Below the pieces are notes generated by a model that worked only from the letters and a program-made list of their open reading frames with translations, was not told the DNA's origin and made no database searches. The position numbers and the translations under genes were made by a program. This document shows, piece after piece, positions 1 through 13,194 of a stretch of DNA of 64,000 nucleotides (position 1 is the first letter of the stretch; the number at the start of each line of letters is the position of its first letter). The DNA is taken from the NCBI GenBank assembly GCA_963573385.1, contig CAUYLG010004984.1, forward strand, positions 58,371 to 122,370. Direction: 5' to 3'. The DNA comes from Cacajao melanocephalus. Lineage: Eukaryota; Chordata; Mammalia; Primates; Pitheciidae.

Positions 1-1422
1 TGAAAATAACTATGATAATTTGAAGGTAGCCTAGAAGACATCAGCTAAAGCAACAAATCGAAGTATGTAATAGTGTAAGCAAAAATAGACTTTTGGTCCT
101 GGCAGAGCACAGTAAAACGCGTCCGAGTTCTACAGCTTTTTCCACTTAACTGCTTAGTGTTTCTCCAAAACTCTTGTAAGCTTGTCTTCATTCTTTTAAA
201 TTGCCCCATTGTCACCCGGTAATGTGTAATTGTAGTAGAAACCTCTATAAAATGTTTTTTCTTCCCAACACTATCACCAGAGTATTTATTCTGCATTTAT
301 CTCATATTCAAGGAGAATGAAGCATAGAGAAATCGACTATGTCCTGTATATGCACTAAGGGACCAGGGCACAGAAACGGGAGAAGTCGGGCAGGGATTCT
401 AATGATCAAACCTGCATCTTTTATGAGATGCAAATCATTCCTCTGCAAGCAGTAGACAGAAAAAAATCCAAGTTTCCTCGGAAGAAATTACCTACACAAA
501 CAGATTCTTATCAGTGGACCGAAAATGCTTTTCACAGGCGATAGTGAAACACTCAGAGGAAATTCATGCTGGCAGGCATTTTTCCTTGTAAGCTTTGTAA
601 ATGTGAAGGCAGGGGGATAAGTGAGAAGGAATAAAAACTTTCTCTAAGTCTTACTGATGGTTTTTGTCGAGCTTTGTAACAATAGCTCAGGTGTAATCTA
701 AGGTGCAATTTGACTGGACTTCTACACCATCACCAGCCTTAAGTGAACACATTTCACTCCTAAGGTTGACATTAAAGCAAGCCCCTTGCTCTGGCCTTCA
801 GAACCACAGCCTGTCTTTAAAAACCAGGGCTGAGCCCTGGGTTGGAGCTTTCCATGCCTCACATTACCTTCTTGCACTCCTTGAGTGGAACAGTAAAATG
901 TGACCAGCCCAGCTTCTCAGTGCTTCTCCTGGGCAGAAGCATTTCATCATGGCCACGCCAGTCAGAGTCAGCTGGGCCCTGCCTCTTCCGTGACTGTGTG
1001 GTTTACTTACTTGGGCCCATTAAACTAATAGGCAGTTATTAAATTGTGTTCGGATACTAAGCCCATTGGTGTGCATTTAACTATGTCTGGGTTGTGCTTA
1101 TAAATGGTGAGGGATGGAAGCTCGCCTAATTTTTTTCTTCGAAAAATAACTTAATGGTAAAGGAGGATTTTTCTTTATAGTGTACATGTATGTTTATACT
1201 ATATATTATATAAATATACTGTGTAAAATATACACAATAATATAAATTACGTATTTGTACTATTATATTTACTATATTGCTTGAACTTTTACAATTAAAA
1301 TATATCCATATCCACTTATTGTATAATTTAACAGATATTTGGAAAAAGGTAAATGTCACATTTGTGTTCAGAATTTTAAAAAATAGCATGGATAGGTTCA
1401 TTTTAAGGAAAGCTCTGGATGC
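1..1422. other. non-repetitive AT-rich interval
   Basis: I recognise no gene or repeat family here. Reading frames are short and overlap in several frames, as expected by chance. The part near 1190-1290 is especially AT-rich. Nothing functional can be claimed. Confidence 0.5.
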
Positions 1423-1787
1423 TGTATTAGTCCATTTTCATGCTGCTGATAAAGACATTCCTGAGATTGGGTAATTTAAAAAGAAAAAGAGGTTTAATAG
1501 ACTCACAATTCCACGTGGCTGGGGAGGCCTCACAATCATGGAGGAAGGCAAAAGGCACGTCTTAAATGGAAGCAAGCAAGAGAGAAAATGAGAACCAAGT
1601 GAAAGGGGCAACCCTTTATAAAAACCATCAGATCTCATGAGACTTATTCACTACCACAAGGACAGTATGGGGGAAACTGCCCCCATGGTTCAATTATCTC
1701 CCAATGGGTCCCTCCCACAACATGTGGGAATTATAGGAGCTACAATTCAAGATGAGATTTGGGTGGGGATACAGCCAAACCATATCA
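1423..1787 (-). mobile_element. solo THE1 LTR (ERVL-MaLR)
   Basis: A complete LTR lies in reverse orientation. On the minus strand it begins TGATATGGTTTGGCTGT and ends ACTAATACA, the classic THE1 termini, so the plus strand reads TGTATTAGTCC at 1423 and CATATCA at 1787. The flanking 5-mers gatgc and gatat are compatible with a decayed 5-bp target duplication. No internal retroviral sequence is attached, so this is a solo LTR left by LTR-LTR recombination. THE1 is restricted to simian primates, which helps date and place the window. THE1 LTRs can carry promoter activity, but nothing here shows that this copy does. Confidence 0.95.
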
Positions 1788-1794
1788 GATATAC

Positions 1795-2690
1795 TGATTA
1801 AAAAGACTTTATAGCAGACCATCCATAATCATACTTTGCAAAGGTAACCTCTGATAATATTGGATGTATGTCATTTCATCCTTTTTCTTGTTCTCCTAGA
1901 GATATACACATATAAAGAATTACATCATTGATGTTTTGAAACTATCCTATGCTCTTTCACCTAACAATACATTATAAATGTCTTTGCATTTACGGAAATA
2001 TATATTTATGTGCATATGCATACATGCACCAACCTAATCTATGAAATATGAAATAAGTTTTAAAGTGGCAAAGTATTTCATTGTTACCTGACACTGTTCA
2101 TTCCAGATTTTTCTACCATAAACAACACTGAAAATAATATTTCTGTCCAAACATTTTTGTGCTCATGCCCTATTACTGTCATGGGATAAACCCCCATATA
2201 AAAAATTGCTGGATCAAAGGGCATATCTTTCAAAGGCTTTCCATGTCTATTGCCAAATTTCTCTCCAGAAAAGTTGTAGTTTCCTTCTCCGTCCTGCAGT
2301 GTGTGAGAGAGTCCATTTCCCCATGCTCCAGACAATGCGGACCTTAGAATTCTTACTCTTTACCAATTTGATAGACAAAAATGAAATGGTGATTAATTTT
2401 TTTTTAATTGACAGGCAAATATGAAATGGTGCATTATTAAATTTCATTAAAGAAATTATCCTTTTTTTCCCATTGCACTGTTTATCCTTTCTAATTTAGT
2501 TGTAGAATTTCTTCATGTTTTAAGAATACCAATTATTTGTCTTTCATGTTACAAAAGTTTCTCATTTTTAATTTTTCTCAATTTGGTTTACTCCTAAAGT
2601 TTTTAATTTGTCTGCAGTTAAACTTGTCACTCCTTTTATGGTTTCTACCACTCATGACATTTGCTACGCTATTGATTGCATATTTTGTGG
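1795..2690 (-). mobile_element. L1M fragment, antisense ORF2 region
   Basis: An ancient LINE-1 (L1M-type) fragment reads on the minus strand. The plus strand shows the familiar reverse complement of the ORF2 3' part: a 'gctggatcaaagggcatat' stretch near 2211, a 'ttgccaaatttctctccag' stretch near 2250, then the segment rich in 'tttctcattttt' up to about 2690. It is heavily mutated with no intact frame. It starts just after the THE1 LTR. The subfamily cannot be fixed by eye. Confidence 0.8.
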
Positions 2691-2974
2691 TGTATTTCAT
2701 AGATGGAATATAAGTTAATACACACCCTAAGTCAGTTCAGATTCCAGGCTGAGCACTGTGTGTGCTAAATAGCTTTGGGGGAATAATGAGATTTCTGCTA
2801 AAATTGTAACAGAGATCCTGAGTGTTAAGAGCCTCAGATGTACTCACAGTTATCCAGACAACATAGGTGTTGACAGGGAATAAAAACTTCATAATATATC
2901 TCCTAAATGTCACTGAAATGTCAATGTGGCACATGTCTATATTCTAGAGATAATGCATATCTTCCATCCCACAT

Positions 2975-3310
2975 GTTCTTCTTACCATGTGACTTTGACC
3001 CTAGTCTTATGGAGAAGTGGGGTCTGTGCTCTCTGCCCTTGAATCTGAGCATTCTTGGCAGCACAGAGGAGGTGACACTGTGTGACTTCAGAGGGTGAGT
3101 TATCAAAAGGCATTGATCTTCGTCCTGGTCCTCTTGGTACACTTGTCTTTGAATCCCTCATCCTCCAGCTATGAGTCTGACAGCTCTGAAGCCACAGTGA
3201 GTTAGCCCAAACTAGCACATAGGGAGAGACCCCACCGAGACTCAAAGTAACATTCCCTGAAGAGAGAGATGCACATCCAGCCCCCAGCTGTGTCAGCCCC
3301 GCTTTCCCCC
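2975..3310 (+). mobile_element. MLT1-type LTR fragment (ERVL-MaLR)
   Basis: The order of diagnostic pieces matches an MLT1 LTR: 'catgtgactttgaccctag', a 'ctctgcccttgaatctgag' segment, 'gacactgtgtgacttcagag', 'tatcaaaaggcattgatctt', then a block near 3220-3290 resembling the conserved 'catggagagaccac' and 'ccagcccccagctg' sections. It is diverged and its 3' end is not clear. Long frames on the minus strand across it are not coding evidence. Confidence 0.75.
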
Positions 3311-3539
3311 ACCCATGCTTTTCAAATTCAGTGCCTTTCAACTCCAAGAGTCTAATAGGAGACAATAAACAATGTCTCTGTCATTGCCCATCCCATGACC
3401 TCTTGTCCTTACCACTTCAGACCGCACCAGCCTTACTCCAAATGCCAGCACCTGTACCCTCTTGCTGGGGGCTTGCTCTGACACCACAGTCCACTCTACA
3501 TGCCCACAAGACAGGCCGGAAATGCCACCGAATTCATTC
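3311..3539. other. non-repetitive spacer between LTR pieces
   Basis: I recognise no repeat or gene. It may belong to one of the flanking LTR elements in a diverged form. Confidence 0.4.
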
Positions 3540-3892
3540 CCTCCCTCACTGACAGCAGCCCTCAATGACTGATGAATCCACACGGTGTATAAACACCCCA
3601 GCTCCCTCACTCCTCCAGTGGGGTAACTCTGCCAGACATGTTCTACGCTGGCTCCCAGACTCCCCAGAGGGACCACATTCCTGGTACCCACGGTGAAAAC
3701 TTACTTCACAAAGACTCTTTCATTTTCCACCTCCCTTTTTCTGTATCACATCTTTACTCCTTTGACATTTTGTTTTTTGTTTTATCCAGGCTTATCTCCC
3801 AACTAAACTATATGCACTCAAATCCTTTTCTTTCATAATGTTACAAAATCAGGGTCTGCTTCTGAGGGAACCCAAACTAATTCGGAAAGATG
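3540..3892 (+). mobile_element. ERVL-like LTR fragment, family unassigned
   Basis: The 3' end 'gcactcaaatccttttc' followed by 'cagggtctgcttctgaggga' and 'acccaaacta' matches the common 3' terminus of old ERVL-class LTRs. Upstream is 'ctccctcactcctcc...ggggtaactctgcc', also typical. A TATA-like 'tgtataaacacc' lies near 3585. The family is uncertain (LTR16-like is one option). A similar terminus occurs near 37270-37320. Confidence 0.55.
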
Positions 3893-3964
3893 AACAAGAA
3901 GTTATCATGTGGTGTGATAGGAAATGTACCTAATATTGTGATAACAACTGTGATAACAGGAGAG

Positions 3965-4255
3965 CCGACCTAGGACCTAGCCTTGGGGGTCGGAGGAGGC
4001 TTCCTGGGGGAGATGATGCAGGGACTGAGTGAGATCTGAAGGACAAGCAGCAGCAGGTGATGTGGGGCAGACTTAGCACGGAGGGAACTCCAGTCAGAGG
4101 TGGCAGCAGGAGTGGCCAAGGCTGGAGGCAGGGGTGACTTGGTATATTAAAGGAAAAGGAGGCCAAGTTCAGTGTGGTTGAGAATGGAGCAGAAATGGTA
4201 CGGAGATGAGTGATGAAGCTGGAGAGATAAGAAAGAAACAGATCACGACTCTGTT
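3965..4255 (-). mobile_element. L2 LINE fragment, antisense
   Basis: The plus strand resembles the reverse complement of the L2 ORF2 C-terminal end: 'ggcttcctgggggagatgat', 'ggactgagtgagatctgaag', then 'ccaagttcagtgtggttga' and 'gtgatgaagctggagagata'. It is diverged. L2 is a pan-mammalian LINE, long inactive. Confidence 0.65.
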
Positions 4256-5150
4256 TACCAGGCTGCAAAGTAGATAGAAATATGTGTATTTTCAGCAGAA
4301 ATTTTTATCATTAGCATTTCCAGGACTTGCTAGGATTTAGATATAAAATGTGGGACTTGGACAGTTTGGGTATTTTTCTATGTATTTTTTCATAAAAGTG
4401 AATTCTGTCTGTCTTGGTTTGCCCTTCCTGGGGGTACTTTTCTCATTCCATGGGAAGCTGTGCCTTTGTCTTTAAGCTCTTGGCTTAAAGCTTAGCTTCT
4501 CAATGGGGGCTATGTCCCATTCTCCTTTGTGCCCCTAGAGTGCCTAGGACAAAGCCAGCCCTTGTTCTGGTCAATGCTTGCTGCTTTGTGGTGTCTTAAC
4601 TTGCCCATCCCTGTCCTCCCTTTCTCTCTTTTTTTTCTCCTCCTGTCCCCTCCTTTCCCTGCTCAGAACTTCTTTGTAGTCAACCCACACATATGAATCA
4701 CTGTAGCATCTCCCAAAGGGGAAACCCCTCCTGCCAACCAGCTGGTCCAGCCTCATTCCATTAACATTGCTGAGTGTGAACTTCCCCATTACACAACCGA
4801 TTTCATTATGTATGAGACTCAGATGCTGCCCCTGAAGAATTCTGAAGGAAGGCATTTGAGAGCACAGCCCAGTGTGGCTAAGCACGCCTCTCTCATTTGG
4901 CCAAACTCCTCCAAATCCTCATCTTTCCCATCATCTTCCATCTTGTTTTCCTTTTCCTAGAGAATGTGATTCTTTGCCTTCAAGTCCCACTTATTGTCAA
5001 GCATGTGTATCTTGACCTCGGAGTGAAAAGAAGAACTTATTCAATTTGTGAGAAAGATAGGCTCCCCATAGTGTGCTTAGAGAAAAAGATCAGTTCAAAA
5101 TAAAGAGAAATTACAGAGTTTAGAGCTCGAGTGACGGAAATCCTTTAGAC
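4256..5150. other. non-repetitive interval with pyrimidine-rich patch
   Basis: No gene is recognised. A pyrimidine-rich run of about 45 bp sits at 4620-4665. Otherwise the sequence looks unique. Confidence 0.45.
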
Positions 5151-5366
5151 CAAGGTTGAACAAACATTTTCCTTAAAGGACCAGATGTTGAATGTTTAGG
5201 CTTTGTGGCTCATAAGGTTTCTATCACGACTCTGCCTTTGTAGTAAGAAAATAGTCATCGGCAGTACCTAAACAAATGGCCATGGCTGTGTCCAGGACAA
5301 CGTCACTTACAGTAGTAGGCTGGGGGCTAGTTGGACCCACAGATCATAGCGGGCCAACAAGCCCCA
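5151..5366 (-). mobile_element. MER20 (hAT-Charlie MITE)
   Basis: This is a near full-length copy in reverse orientation. The plus strand runs 'caaggttgaacaaacatttt', 'taaaggaccagatgttgaa', 'ttaggctttgtggctcata', 'aaacaaatggccatggctgtg' and ends near 'gggccaacaagcccc', following the MER20 reverse complement throughout. The flanks ctttagac (5143-5150) and atctagac (5367-5374) match at 6 of 8 bases, consistent with an 8-bp hAT target duplication. MER20 copies are known to act as hormone-responsive enhancers in placental endometrium; activity of this copy is not shown. Confidence 0.8.
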
Positions 5367-5714
5367 ATCTAGACCAATTATCTCAAGATGAGGGCAGTGA
5401 AACCCAGAAGGGATGTGTTCTAGTTCATTCCAGTAATTAATGGCAGCACTAGGCTGAAGCCCCGGGGCTCCTGACCCTTGGTCCTCTGTCCTTTCCACCA
5501 CTCTAGTCCTTAAGTCTTGCCTGTTCTGTTTTGACTTGTATTCTCACCACTGCTTAGCCCAGCCAGTTTGTCCCATCCTTTGAAACTTCCCAATACTTAG
5601 GAACTGGAGCAAGGTATCAAAACCTTTGAAGTTGTAAATACTTTCCAAGTTTTCCTATAGTTTCTAAACTCCATCTATGCTTGTGGAATGATGAACCCCA
5701 ACTCCTGTGGACTA
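5367..5714. other. non-repetitive interval
   Basis: Nothing is recognised between MER20 and the TG tract. Confidence 0.4.
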
Positions 5715-5739
5715 TGTGTGTGTGTGTGTGTGTGTGTGT
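5715..5739 (+). repeat. (TG)n microsatellite
   Basis: About 12 pure TG dinucleotides. It is probably length-polymorphic and could adopt Z-DNA. Confidence 0.97.
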
Positions 5740-6381
5740 ATCACCCAATGTACAGAAACATGCACATCTACAGATAGTCAAGAACACTGACAAATGGATC
5801 TTGCCCAAGTTAAGAAAACAACTTTTTCTGAGTTGCGCAAATCCAACTGAAATGTCTAGATTTTTAGGAAGAAGCCTTTTACATAATGCAAATATGAAGA
5901 GGCTGAAAGATGAAAAGCAAAGTAAACAAAGCAAGGGAACCTAGCTGAGTCAGTGGTTGGACATTCCAAATTGCTTAGCGTGCTGTTAATGACTTTAAAA
6001 GGCAAGAGGGACAAGAAAACTAGTTCCCACAAAGAGAATTGTTTTGTCTCATGTCTTAGCCAAAACAGGCCCTGAGACTTGAATGGTCTGAAAAGTGTTC
6101 TCCATTATAGAATAATTTATCTGTCCTTTTAAAAATAGGTGCCTTGAAGCTGTTTCTTCAAAAGGCAGAAGCGGGATGGCAGAACATTCTTAAAGGCTTT
6201 AAGCAAAGGCCCTGCTGGCTCTTCTCTGACCTGGGACCACAACAGTAAATGGCCTGGTTTGATAGAACAGCAATGAATAACAAAGTTCACCTAGGCCCAA
6301 GAGTCTGTTCTAACCGCCAGACCACTGCCAGCAATCAGGAACATAAATGTGCAGCAGAGGACAAATCTTACCTGGTATATT
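5740..6381. other. non-repetitive interval
   Basis: No gene or repeat family is recognised. Confidence 0.4.
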
Positions 6382-6689
6382 TGTCTATTCTTACATTGCT
6401 ATTAGACATACTGGAAACTGGGTAATTTATAAAGAAAAGGAGTTTAATGGGCTCATGGTTCTGTGGGCTGCATAGGCTTCTGCTTGTAGGGAGAAACTTA
6501 CAATTGTGGCAGAAGGTGAAGGGGAAGCAAGCACATCCTCACATGGTCGGCAAGAACGCACCATCACGAGAACAGCAAGGGGGAAGTCTGCCCCATGGTC
6601 TAATCACCTCCCATCAGGCCCCTCTTCTAACCCTGGGGATTATAATTTGACATGAGATTTGGGTGGGAACACAGAGCCAAACCATATCC
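6382..6689 (-). mobile_element. MST/MLT1A-type MaLR LTR, antisense
   Basis: This has the same architecture as the THE1 LTR at 1423 but is older: the plus strand has 'actgggtaatttataaagaa', 'ttacaattgtggcagaaggt', 'cacatcctcacatggtcgg', then 'gatttgggtgggaacacag' and 'ccaaaccatatc' at the end. The middle deviates from THE1 and follows the MST/MLT1A branch. It is a solo LTR with no internal region. The exact subfamily is not assigned. Confidence 0.85.
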
Positions 6690-7514
6690 CCCAGGCACAA
6701 TGTGGTGATGTCTTTCATTCCCCATTGACCATGTCAGCCATTCTCCCAAAACAAATCTTAATCAATTTCAGTAGGGTCATCTTAAAACGGTTCAACAGCA
6801 TTCAAAAGTATCAATAAATAAAATGGCATGGAACTCTATGGGAGTAGGGGGAAGAATCATATCTATTTTAATGATAACTTAAAGATTGATTATACGAAGT
6901 GACTATCTTGATGACCTTTGGCAGCTACTGTAGTGAAATAAACAGAAATCTCCTTCTCTAACTCTGCTCCAGCCACTTTTAAAATTCTGACCGTCAGCAC
7001 CAAAAATCTCCCACCAGCCAGGAAGTCAAAGGACAAGAACAACCGATCAAAGGTAGCAAGAATCATTCTCAAAAAGGAGAAATTTAAGCTAATGTAACCC
7101 TCCCCCAACCCCGGGGACTTACCCAGATTTGTGCCAGTGCCTCCTAGACATTTTAACTTGATATTTATTTTCACATTTACTTAATAAAAAAGCTAAATTC
7201 TCTATTGTTACTACAGCATGAAGAGATACCTCAACTCCACCTATCCCCTTGCATCAGTTTTTCTCAAATATTCCTAAAACTTAATGGGCAATCTTGCATA
7301 TGTCTGGTGAAAAACTAATAAAAGGGCAAATAGAAGAAATATAAGACAAAAGGAAAAAGATGTACTCTATTCACTATGCATAAACCAAGAAAACACTAAT
7401 CCTTCTTGAGAAGATTCTTGAAAAATCTCCATATAAAGGAGGAATTTTTTTTCTCCAAACCTTCAGAAACTGTTAATTGTAACATTTTACATAATATCAT
7501 AAGGGGGAGAAACT
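6690..7514. other. non-repetitive AT-rich interval
   Basis: I recognise no gene or repeat. AT-rich patches occur near 7150-7200 and 7300-7500. Confidence 0.4.
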
Positions 7515-7725
7515 TTCCTAAATGCCTATGATGCTGGGCATCTTACTTAGATTATTTTACTTAATTCTCATCCCCTTTCTGGAAGACCATTGTTACACCC
7601 ATTTTACAGATGAGAAAATTGAAACTCAAAAAGGTGATGTGTTTTGATCTATGTCACAAACTAGTAGATGACTCCAGATTTACAGTCCAACTCCCAGCTC
7701 CCTGCACTTTCTGTAGCACAACACT
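7515..7725 (-). mobile_element. MIR SINE, antisense
   Basis: The core 'cattttacagatgagaaaat' followed by 'tgaaactcaaaaagg' is the reverse complement of the MIR 3' half. Upstream, 'tgctgggcatcttacttaga' fits the 'gccaggcact...' part. MIR is a tRNA-derived SINE shared across mammals. Confidence 0.75.
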
Positions 7726-8724
7726 GGCTTTCTACTCTGATGAAACAAAGGGAAGAAAAGTCCCGTACATAATTATATGGCCACAGTACTTGTGCTAGGA
7801 GGGAAGACAGAGATCAAATCCATCATTTAGAAAACAAGTATTAGTCCTATTTCAAACTTATAGATGCTGAAAGGCAAGAAGTTTAAGTTTCCATTGGAAG
7901 TCACTAGTGACATCAATAAAAACTCAAAACTCTCAAGTTCCCAACTCACATTTTTTGTTCAGTAGATCACATTGATTTAGACACTTTGGAGACATCTGAG
8001 ATGAGCAACAGACTGCAAATTTAAAAATGAGTGTGAACATCAACGAAAGTGCTGTCACTCAAATCTTACATCCAAACCATAATTAATGCCACTGTAAATA
8101 TTAATGAAATGTAAAATACTCACTAGAACATGGTGATCAATAATGCAGCTTTTATGGGTAGGCAGTTGCAAATAATATTTTTATTATTAGTGAAAAATGT
8201 ATTTCCCTTTATGATTAAAATCCATTAAAGAATGACTTCAACATTTTGGAATGCAGGTCTTAAAGGTTTGTTTTACATTATATGGGAGAAAATATGGGCT
8301 CACTATTATTATTTTTATACAACTTGTACATAACTGCCCACAGATTCCTTTTTTCCTTTTCTTAACTTTATAAGATACTGATTGTGCCTGTCAGTTAATG
8401 GAATAAACTTGATATATTCCTTTGAATTGGAGGGTAGGGCGTGTGGCCTAAAACAAGCCTTGAATTCAAAGTTTCCATTGTATTTTGTGCAGATATAGGA
8501 AGATGCTAATATGTAAATAGTGATAGTGAGAAATAATCACTGGACTATTTAGCAGACATGCTACCACAAATAAAAACTATATGCAAAAATATATGCAAAT
8601 TAACTGTTTTGTATATGTACAACTCCCAGTTTGACTTGACTTGACTAGCTGTTGGACACTGTATAGACACAGCCTGGGTCCACTGTTTTGTCGGAGTGAA
8701 AGAAGCAAAGATATTCGAGTCATC
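7726..8724. other. non-repetitive AT-rich interval
   Basis: No gene is recognised. Homeodomain-type cores (TAATTA near 8085) and a perfect POU octamer ATGCAAAT at 8593-8600 are present, but in AT-rich DNA such matches are weak evidence. Confidence 0.4.
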
Positions 8725-8885
8725 TAAGTTTTCCTCTATATAATAGGGAGAATGCCACATTCATATTTTTGTAATGAGGATTAAATACTGCAATAGCTAT
8801 AAAGTGTTAGGGAATTCTAATAAGTAGCCACCTGAGGTTGATCGTAATTACTGTTGTTACTGCTATTTCTACTACTATTATTATA
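8725..8885 (+). mobile_element. MIR SINE fragment
   Basis: 'aatgaggattaaatactgc', 'tataaagtgttagggaattc' and a terminal ATT-rich tail match the MIR 3' half in sense. The 5' part is too diverged to place. Confidence 0.55.
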
Positions 8886-10032
8886 TCACAGCCTTCACTC
8901 AGTCACCCTAGTGGATCAGTCAATATGATGCACACAGTGTCATACAGCAAGACAGTCACCCTGTGTGACTTAAGAGAGGCAACAGGCCAGAAAAACTACT
9001 CAGAAAAGCACAAACACTGCTACTCTTCCCTTCTTATATTGGGGAAGTCAAAAGCTTCCCAATTCCATTCTTGAGTTACCAGTCCCTGAGAAACTTAGAG
9101 AATAGTTGCTAAACCTCAAGAAATATGCTTTGAGAGGCAAGTGTCTCAGAAATGAAAACTGTTTTCTTAAACCTAATTTGAATAAGAAACTGTAATTCAG
9201 AACATTTCCAAGTGGAAGATCTATGAATTATGTGGAAGAATAAACTGCTTTATTGGAAGGCAAAGGCCCTTGATGTGGTGACCATCAGACAAGAGACTAC
9301 TGACAGAGTCATTCCAAAGACTTTGTCCTTTTCAGTTTATTCTCAATGGTTCATCACTCAACACCGAAACTTACCTGAAAAGTAGACTCCTGGGCCAGAT
9401 GGACTTAATGAAAGTCTGGCCATATTGGGTTGGAGTGCAGGCATGACTGATTCATACTGAAGCTGGTCCAGAGTCCATACTGGCCTTGCATCTTTCTATC
9501 TATACTTAAAATTTTCTTCCCATCCACATCTCTTTAAAGATTTCCAACCCACAGACACCTCAGAAATTTCTCCTCCTCACTCTAAATTTTCCCAGCTCCT
9601 GTCCTTAATCCTGGGCACAATATCAGACCAAAGGTAGATGCTTGATCCAAGCAAGGCCAGTCAGATTTAGTCTCCAGGGACATGGAATTAAGACCCACAG
9701 ATTGGATCGATCACCTCTGGGGAGGGGAGATAGAAGATCATGAAGACTCTGGGACTAGGAAGGCTATTCACAGGGGGCTATGAAAACCTCCTGTAGTTAG
9801 AGTCAATAAGAAAGTCTTCAGTTATGAAGGGAGCATGTGGGGAAAAGGACAAGAGATGGACTCTTCCAGAGACTTTCCAGTTCCCAGAAGGCTTTGCTGT
9901 CCGTCCTATGTGTGTGTTTCTATGGGATCCCTTTGCATCCTTATAAACTCCATATTCACTTGAGCTTCCTTGTAAGGGTTTCTGTTCCCAAAAACCAACA
10001 GTTCCTTGGCTAAAACATCCTTTAGCCACTAT
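8886..10032. other. non-repetitive interval
   Basis: No gene or repeat family is recognised between the MIR and the Alu target duplication. Confidence 0.4.
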
Positions 10033-10040
10033 GGCATTTT

Positions 10041-10345
<305 letters not shown>

Positions 10346-10353
10346 GGCATTTT

Positions 10354-13194
10354 ATTTTGAACTCACCCTCTCCTTGCCTTAGTCTCCAGAGGCTGCAGTC
10401 ACTTTCTACGTTAGGGAGTGCTTAACCTGGTAGCTACCTTGATCGCTGATGAGAAACGGGAAAGAGGCAGACACAGAAACTGGTGAGAAGTATAACAACA
10501 GTGAGTAACACCAAAGAGAAGATCAAAGTCCTGTCCTGCCCTAAACAAGGTGGGGCACCGCTACTGCCTTTGAAACAGGTTGTCTTTTCTCATCTGCCTT
10601 AGGTAGGTCTTTGGTTCTTTCAGTAACATTTGGAGCAAGAACTAAAGGAGTCCCTGCAGCTCAGCCTCATCCTTTTATTCCAAGAAGAAGATTGATAAAT
10701 TGACCCCAACACATATACACACACACCAGCAATTTTATCTGTCCATTTAATAGATAATAAATCTCTACAGCATTTAAACTAACTATTGTAAGTAATTCAT
10801 AAGAAAGTCTTACCTGAAGAGGAAACAGAATTGCTCATGATTAAACAATATCCCAGAAGGGACTTAGGTACAAAAGGGAAGGAAGAGTGATTTCAAAATA
10901 GAAAGAGAAAAAAGTTGAGTCACTGTTTATGTTTGTGTGGTTTTTATAATTCTATTGAAAATGGAGACTCAAAGATCAAAAGAGTGTGGCTCATAGGAAA
11001 GATCCTTGGACTTGGAATCAAGGAGCTTATTACTAGGAAGAAAGATGAGACAAGTGCATAAATAGAACCAGATGACAATAAATCAACAAATATCATGAGA
11101 GACAGACACAAAGAGGTGTGGAGCTTTGGGAAAAGGGAGATATGGCTTCCACACGGAAGTGAATGTGGATGATTTCACGGTAAAAGGCAGAACCAAAGGA
11201 ATAATTTTAGGCAAACTAGTGGGGTCATAGAATGGACATTGTCTGGACCACAAAGCCTTGATAGGTGTATTTGGAACACAGTGCATCCAATGACTACCAC
11301 CAGAAGAAGGTAGACTGCGTCATCCCTTAATATATGTCTCTGTGGCCATATCTACTGTGGGGACCCAGGGTCGAATATCTAAATATCAGTGTTCACACCT
11401 CTAGGAAAGAAATTAGGAAGAGCGTTACTATCAGGAAAAAAGTGATGACAGACCGGCTGTGGCAGATTTCCTGGGGATTACGATGTGCAGAGGGTGAAGG
11501 TGGGGAGTGAGCTGAAAATGAAAACAAGCAGATGCCACACATTTCCATAGACCCTGCAGCCTTCCCCCAAAGCTCCTATGCCTTTTGCGGTTATCTGTGC
11601 AAAACTGTGAGGGGATGCTCTTTCATTGGTCAGTGAACTAATTAGGAGATTATTTGGAAGTGTCCCTACAGTTGTCTCAGCCTGGAATCTACAGGGCTCA
11701 CCAGTCCAGAACAGGCTTTTAGGTTGTTGTCTCCATTCCTGCATACAAGTTTTCCATACTGCATGTGACACATGAATTCAAGCCCCTTGACCCTCTCCTG
11801 CACCCCAGAACTGGGATCTGACTGGCTCTCAATCAACTCTGTTTCAACATGGTCTAGGGCAGGGAGCCCAAGTTTATGCCACTCTAGGGATGGGATGGAA
11901 ATTTTCTTCACCCCATTCATGAGAACCTTTCTGGTTTTCAGCTTTGTCTTGAGAACCCAGTTCTGGCTTCGTCTGATGCATGAGGCCAGATGACTTTCAC
12001 TCCCATATTGGCTATATTCTAAAACCTTTTCCTTTAAGCCACACATCCTCTGTTGTCATCACAGGCCATGTAGGTCTCCACTTCCCCTCACCACTGCAGT
12101 TTCTTCTTTATCTCTGGCCCTTGCAGCTTCCCTTTCTTGTTTTTGAATTCAACTAGGTATTCTAATTTTTTTAATTTTTAAAAGCATATTTGTGCATTAA
12201 GACTGGGGTGGGGGATGGGGGATGTCCATGGAAGCTCGGCCCGCTATCTTGGCTGAAAGTCTTTTTTGGCTAATAAGTGGCAGAGCTGAGTTTCACATCT
12301 AGATATTCTGACTCTAAAACCAGGGTTAATTTTTTTATGATAACATGTATCTTCCAGGGAATCTCAATAAGGCTGAAAGACTATCCAAAGTGAATTTTAA
12401 CAAAGAACAGATAGAGGTAAACTCGTGGAATGATTACCCCCAAAAGCTATTATGGGTTAAAATATTTTGGAAGGTTTCAGAAAATGGCAAGAAATGAAGC
12501 TCTCTCATGAGTTAGGTTATTCTGAAGACTGTCTGACCTTCTGAATATGGCAGAAGGAAGCTTGCCTCTCACAACACTCTTCTATGTGAACAGGCATCTG
12601 ACTCCACCCGGTAATTTCTATACCCTTCTTGGCTGTAGCAGGGAGGAATCATTGTTTGCAGATGCTCCTCTCATTACTCATATATTCATCTGCCTATACA
12701 CATACATACGTACACACTCTCGATGCAAAGCCAACGAGATGATGCTAAGAGCATGGGCTATGCTCTGAGAAGATGTGAAGAAGTCATGAAACCTAGTATG
12801 TCTTGGGGGACAGGCAGAAGAAATATGAGAACCATAGATACTCCTTTAAAAAGAGGGCTTTGTCCCCAGCTGTTACAACCTCAGGGAGGCTTCCACATTC
12901 TTCGTACCACATCTCCATGCACTAGACAGCAAAATCTCATCACAAACACAGCTATATTCATTATTCATAGTTTCCATTTCCACTAATGCTACCTTCTATA
13001 ATGCAAGCAATTTAGTATTGATTGAGCATTGACTATACTATAACAATTCAGTTAACTGACTTGCCTGGGAAATGGAGTGCTTGGTTAAGTGCGTTTCCTG
13101 TTTCTAAATAATTTAGGAGGTTGGAACCTACCTCTATGATTTTCTTTCATGCACGTGTAGATATATTGATTGACTTAATAAACATCAAGTACAA
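10354..13194. other. 2.8-kb non-repetitive interval
   Basis: I recognise no coding gene, RNA gene or repeat family. A short CA-rich stretch lies near 10715-10730 and a G-rich run near 12205-12222. The frames here are short and overlapping. Confidence 0.4.

Noticed and set aside
2982..3691. Minus-strand frames of 117-127 codons
   Set aside because: They lie on the antisense strand of MLT1 and ERVL-like LTR sequence.
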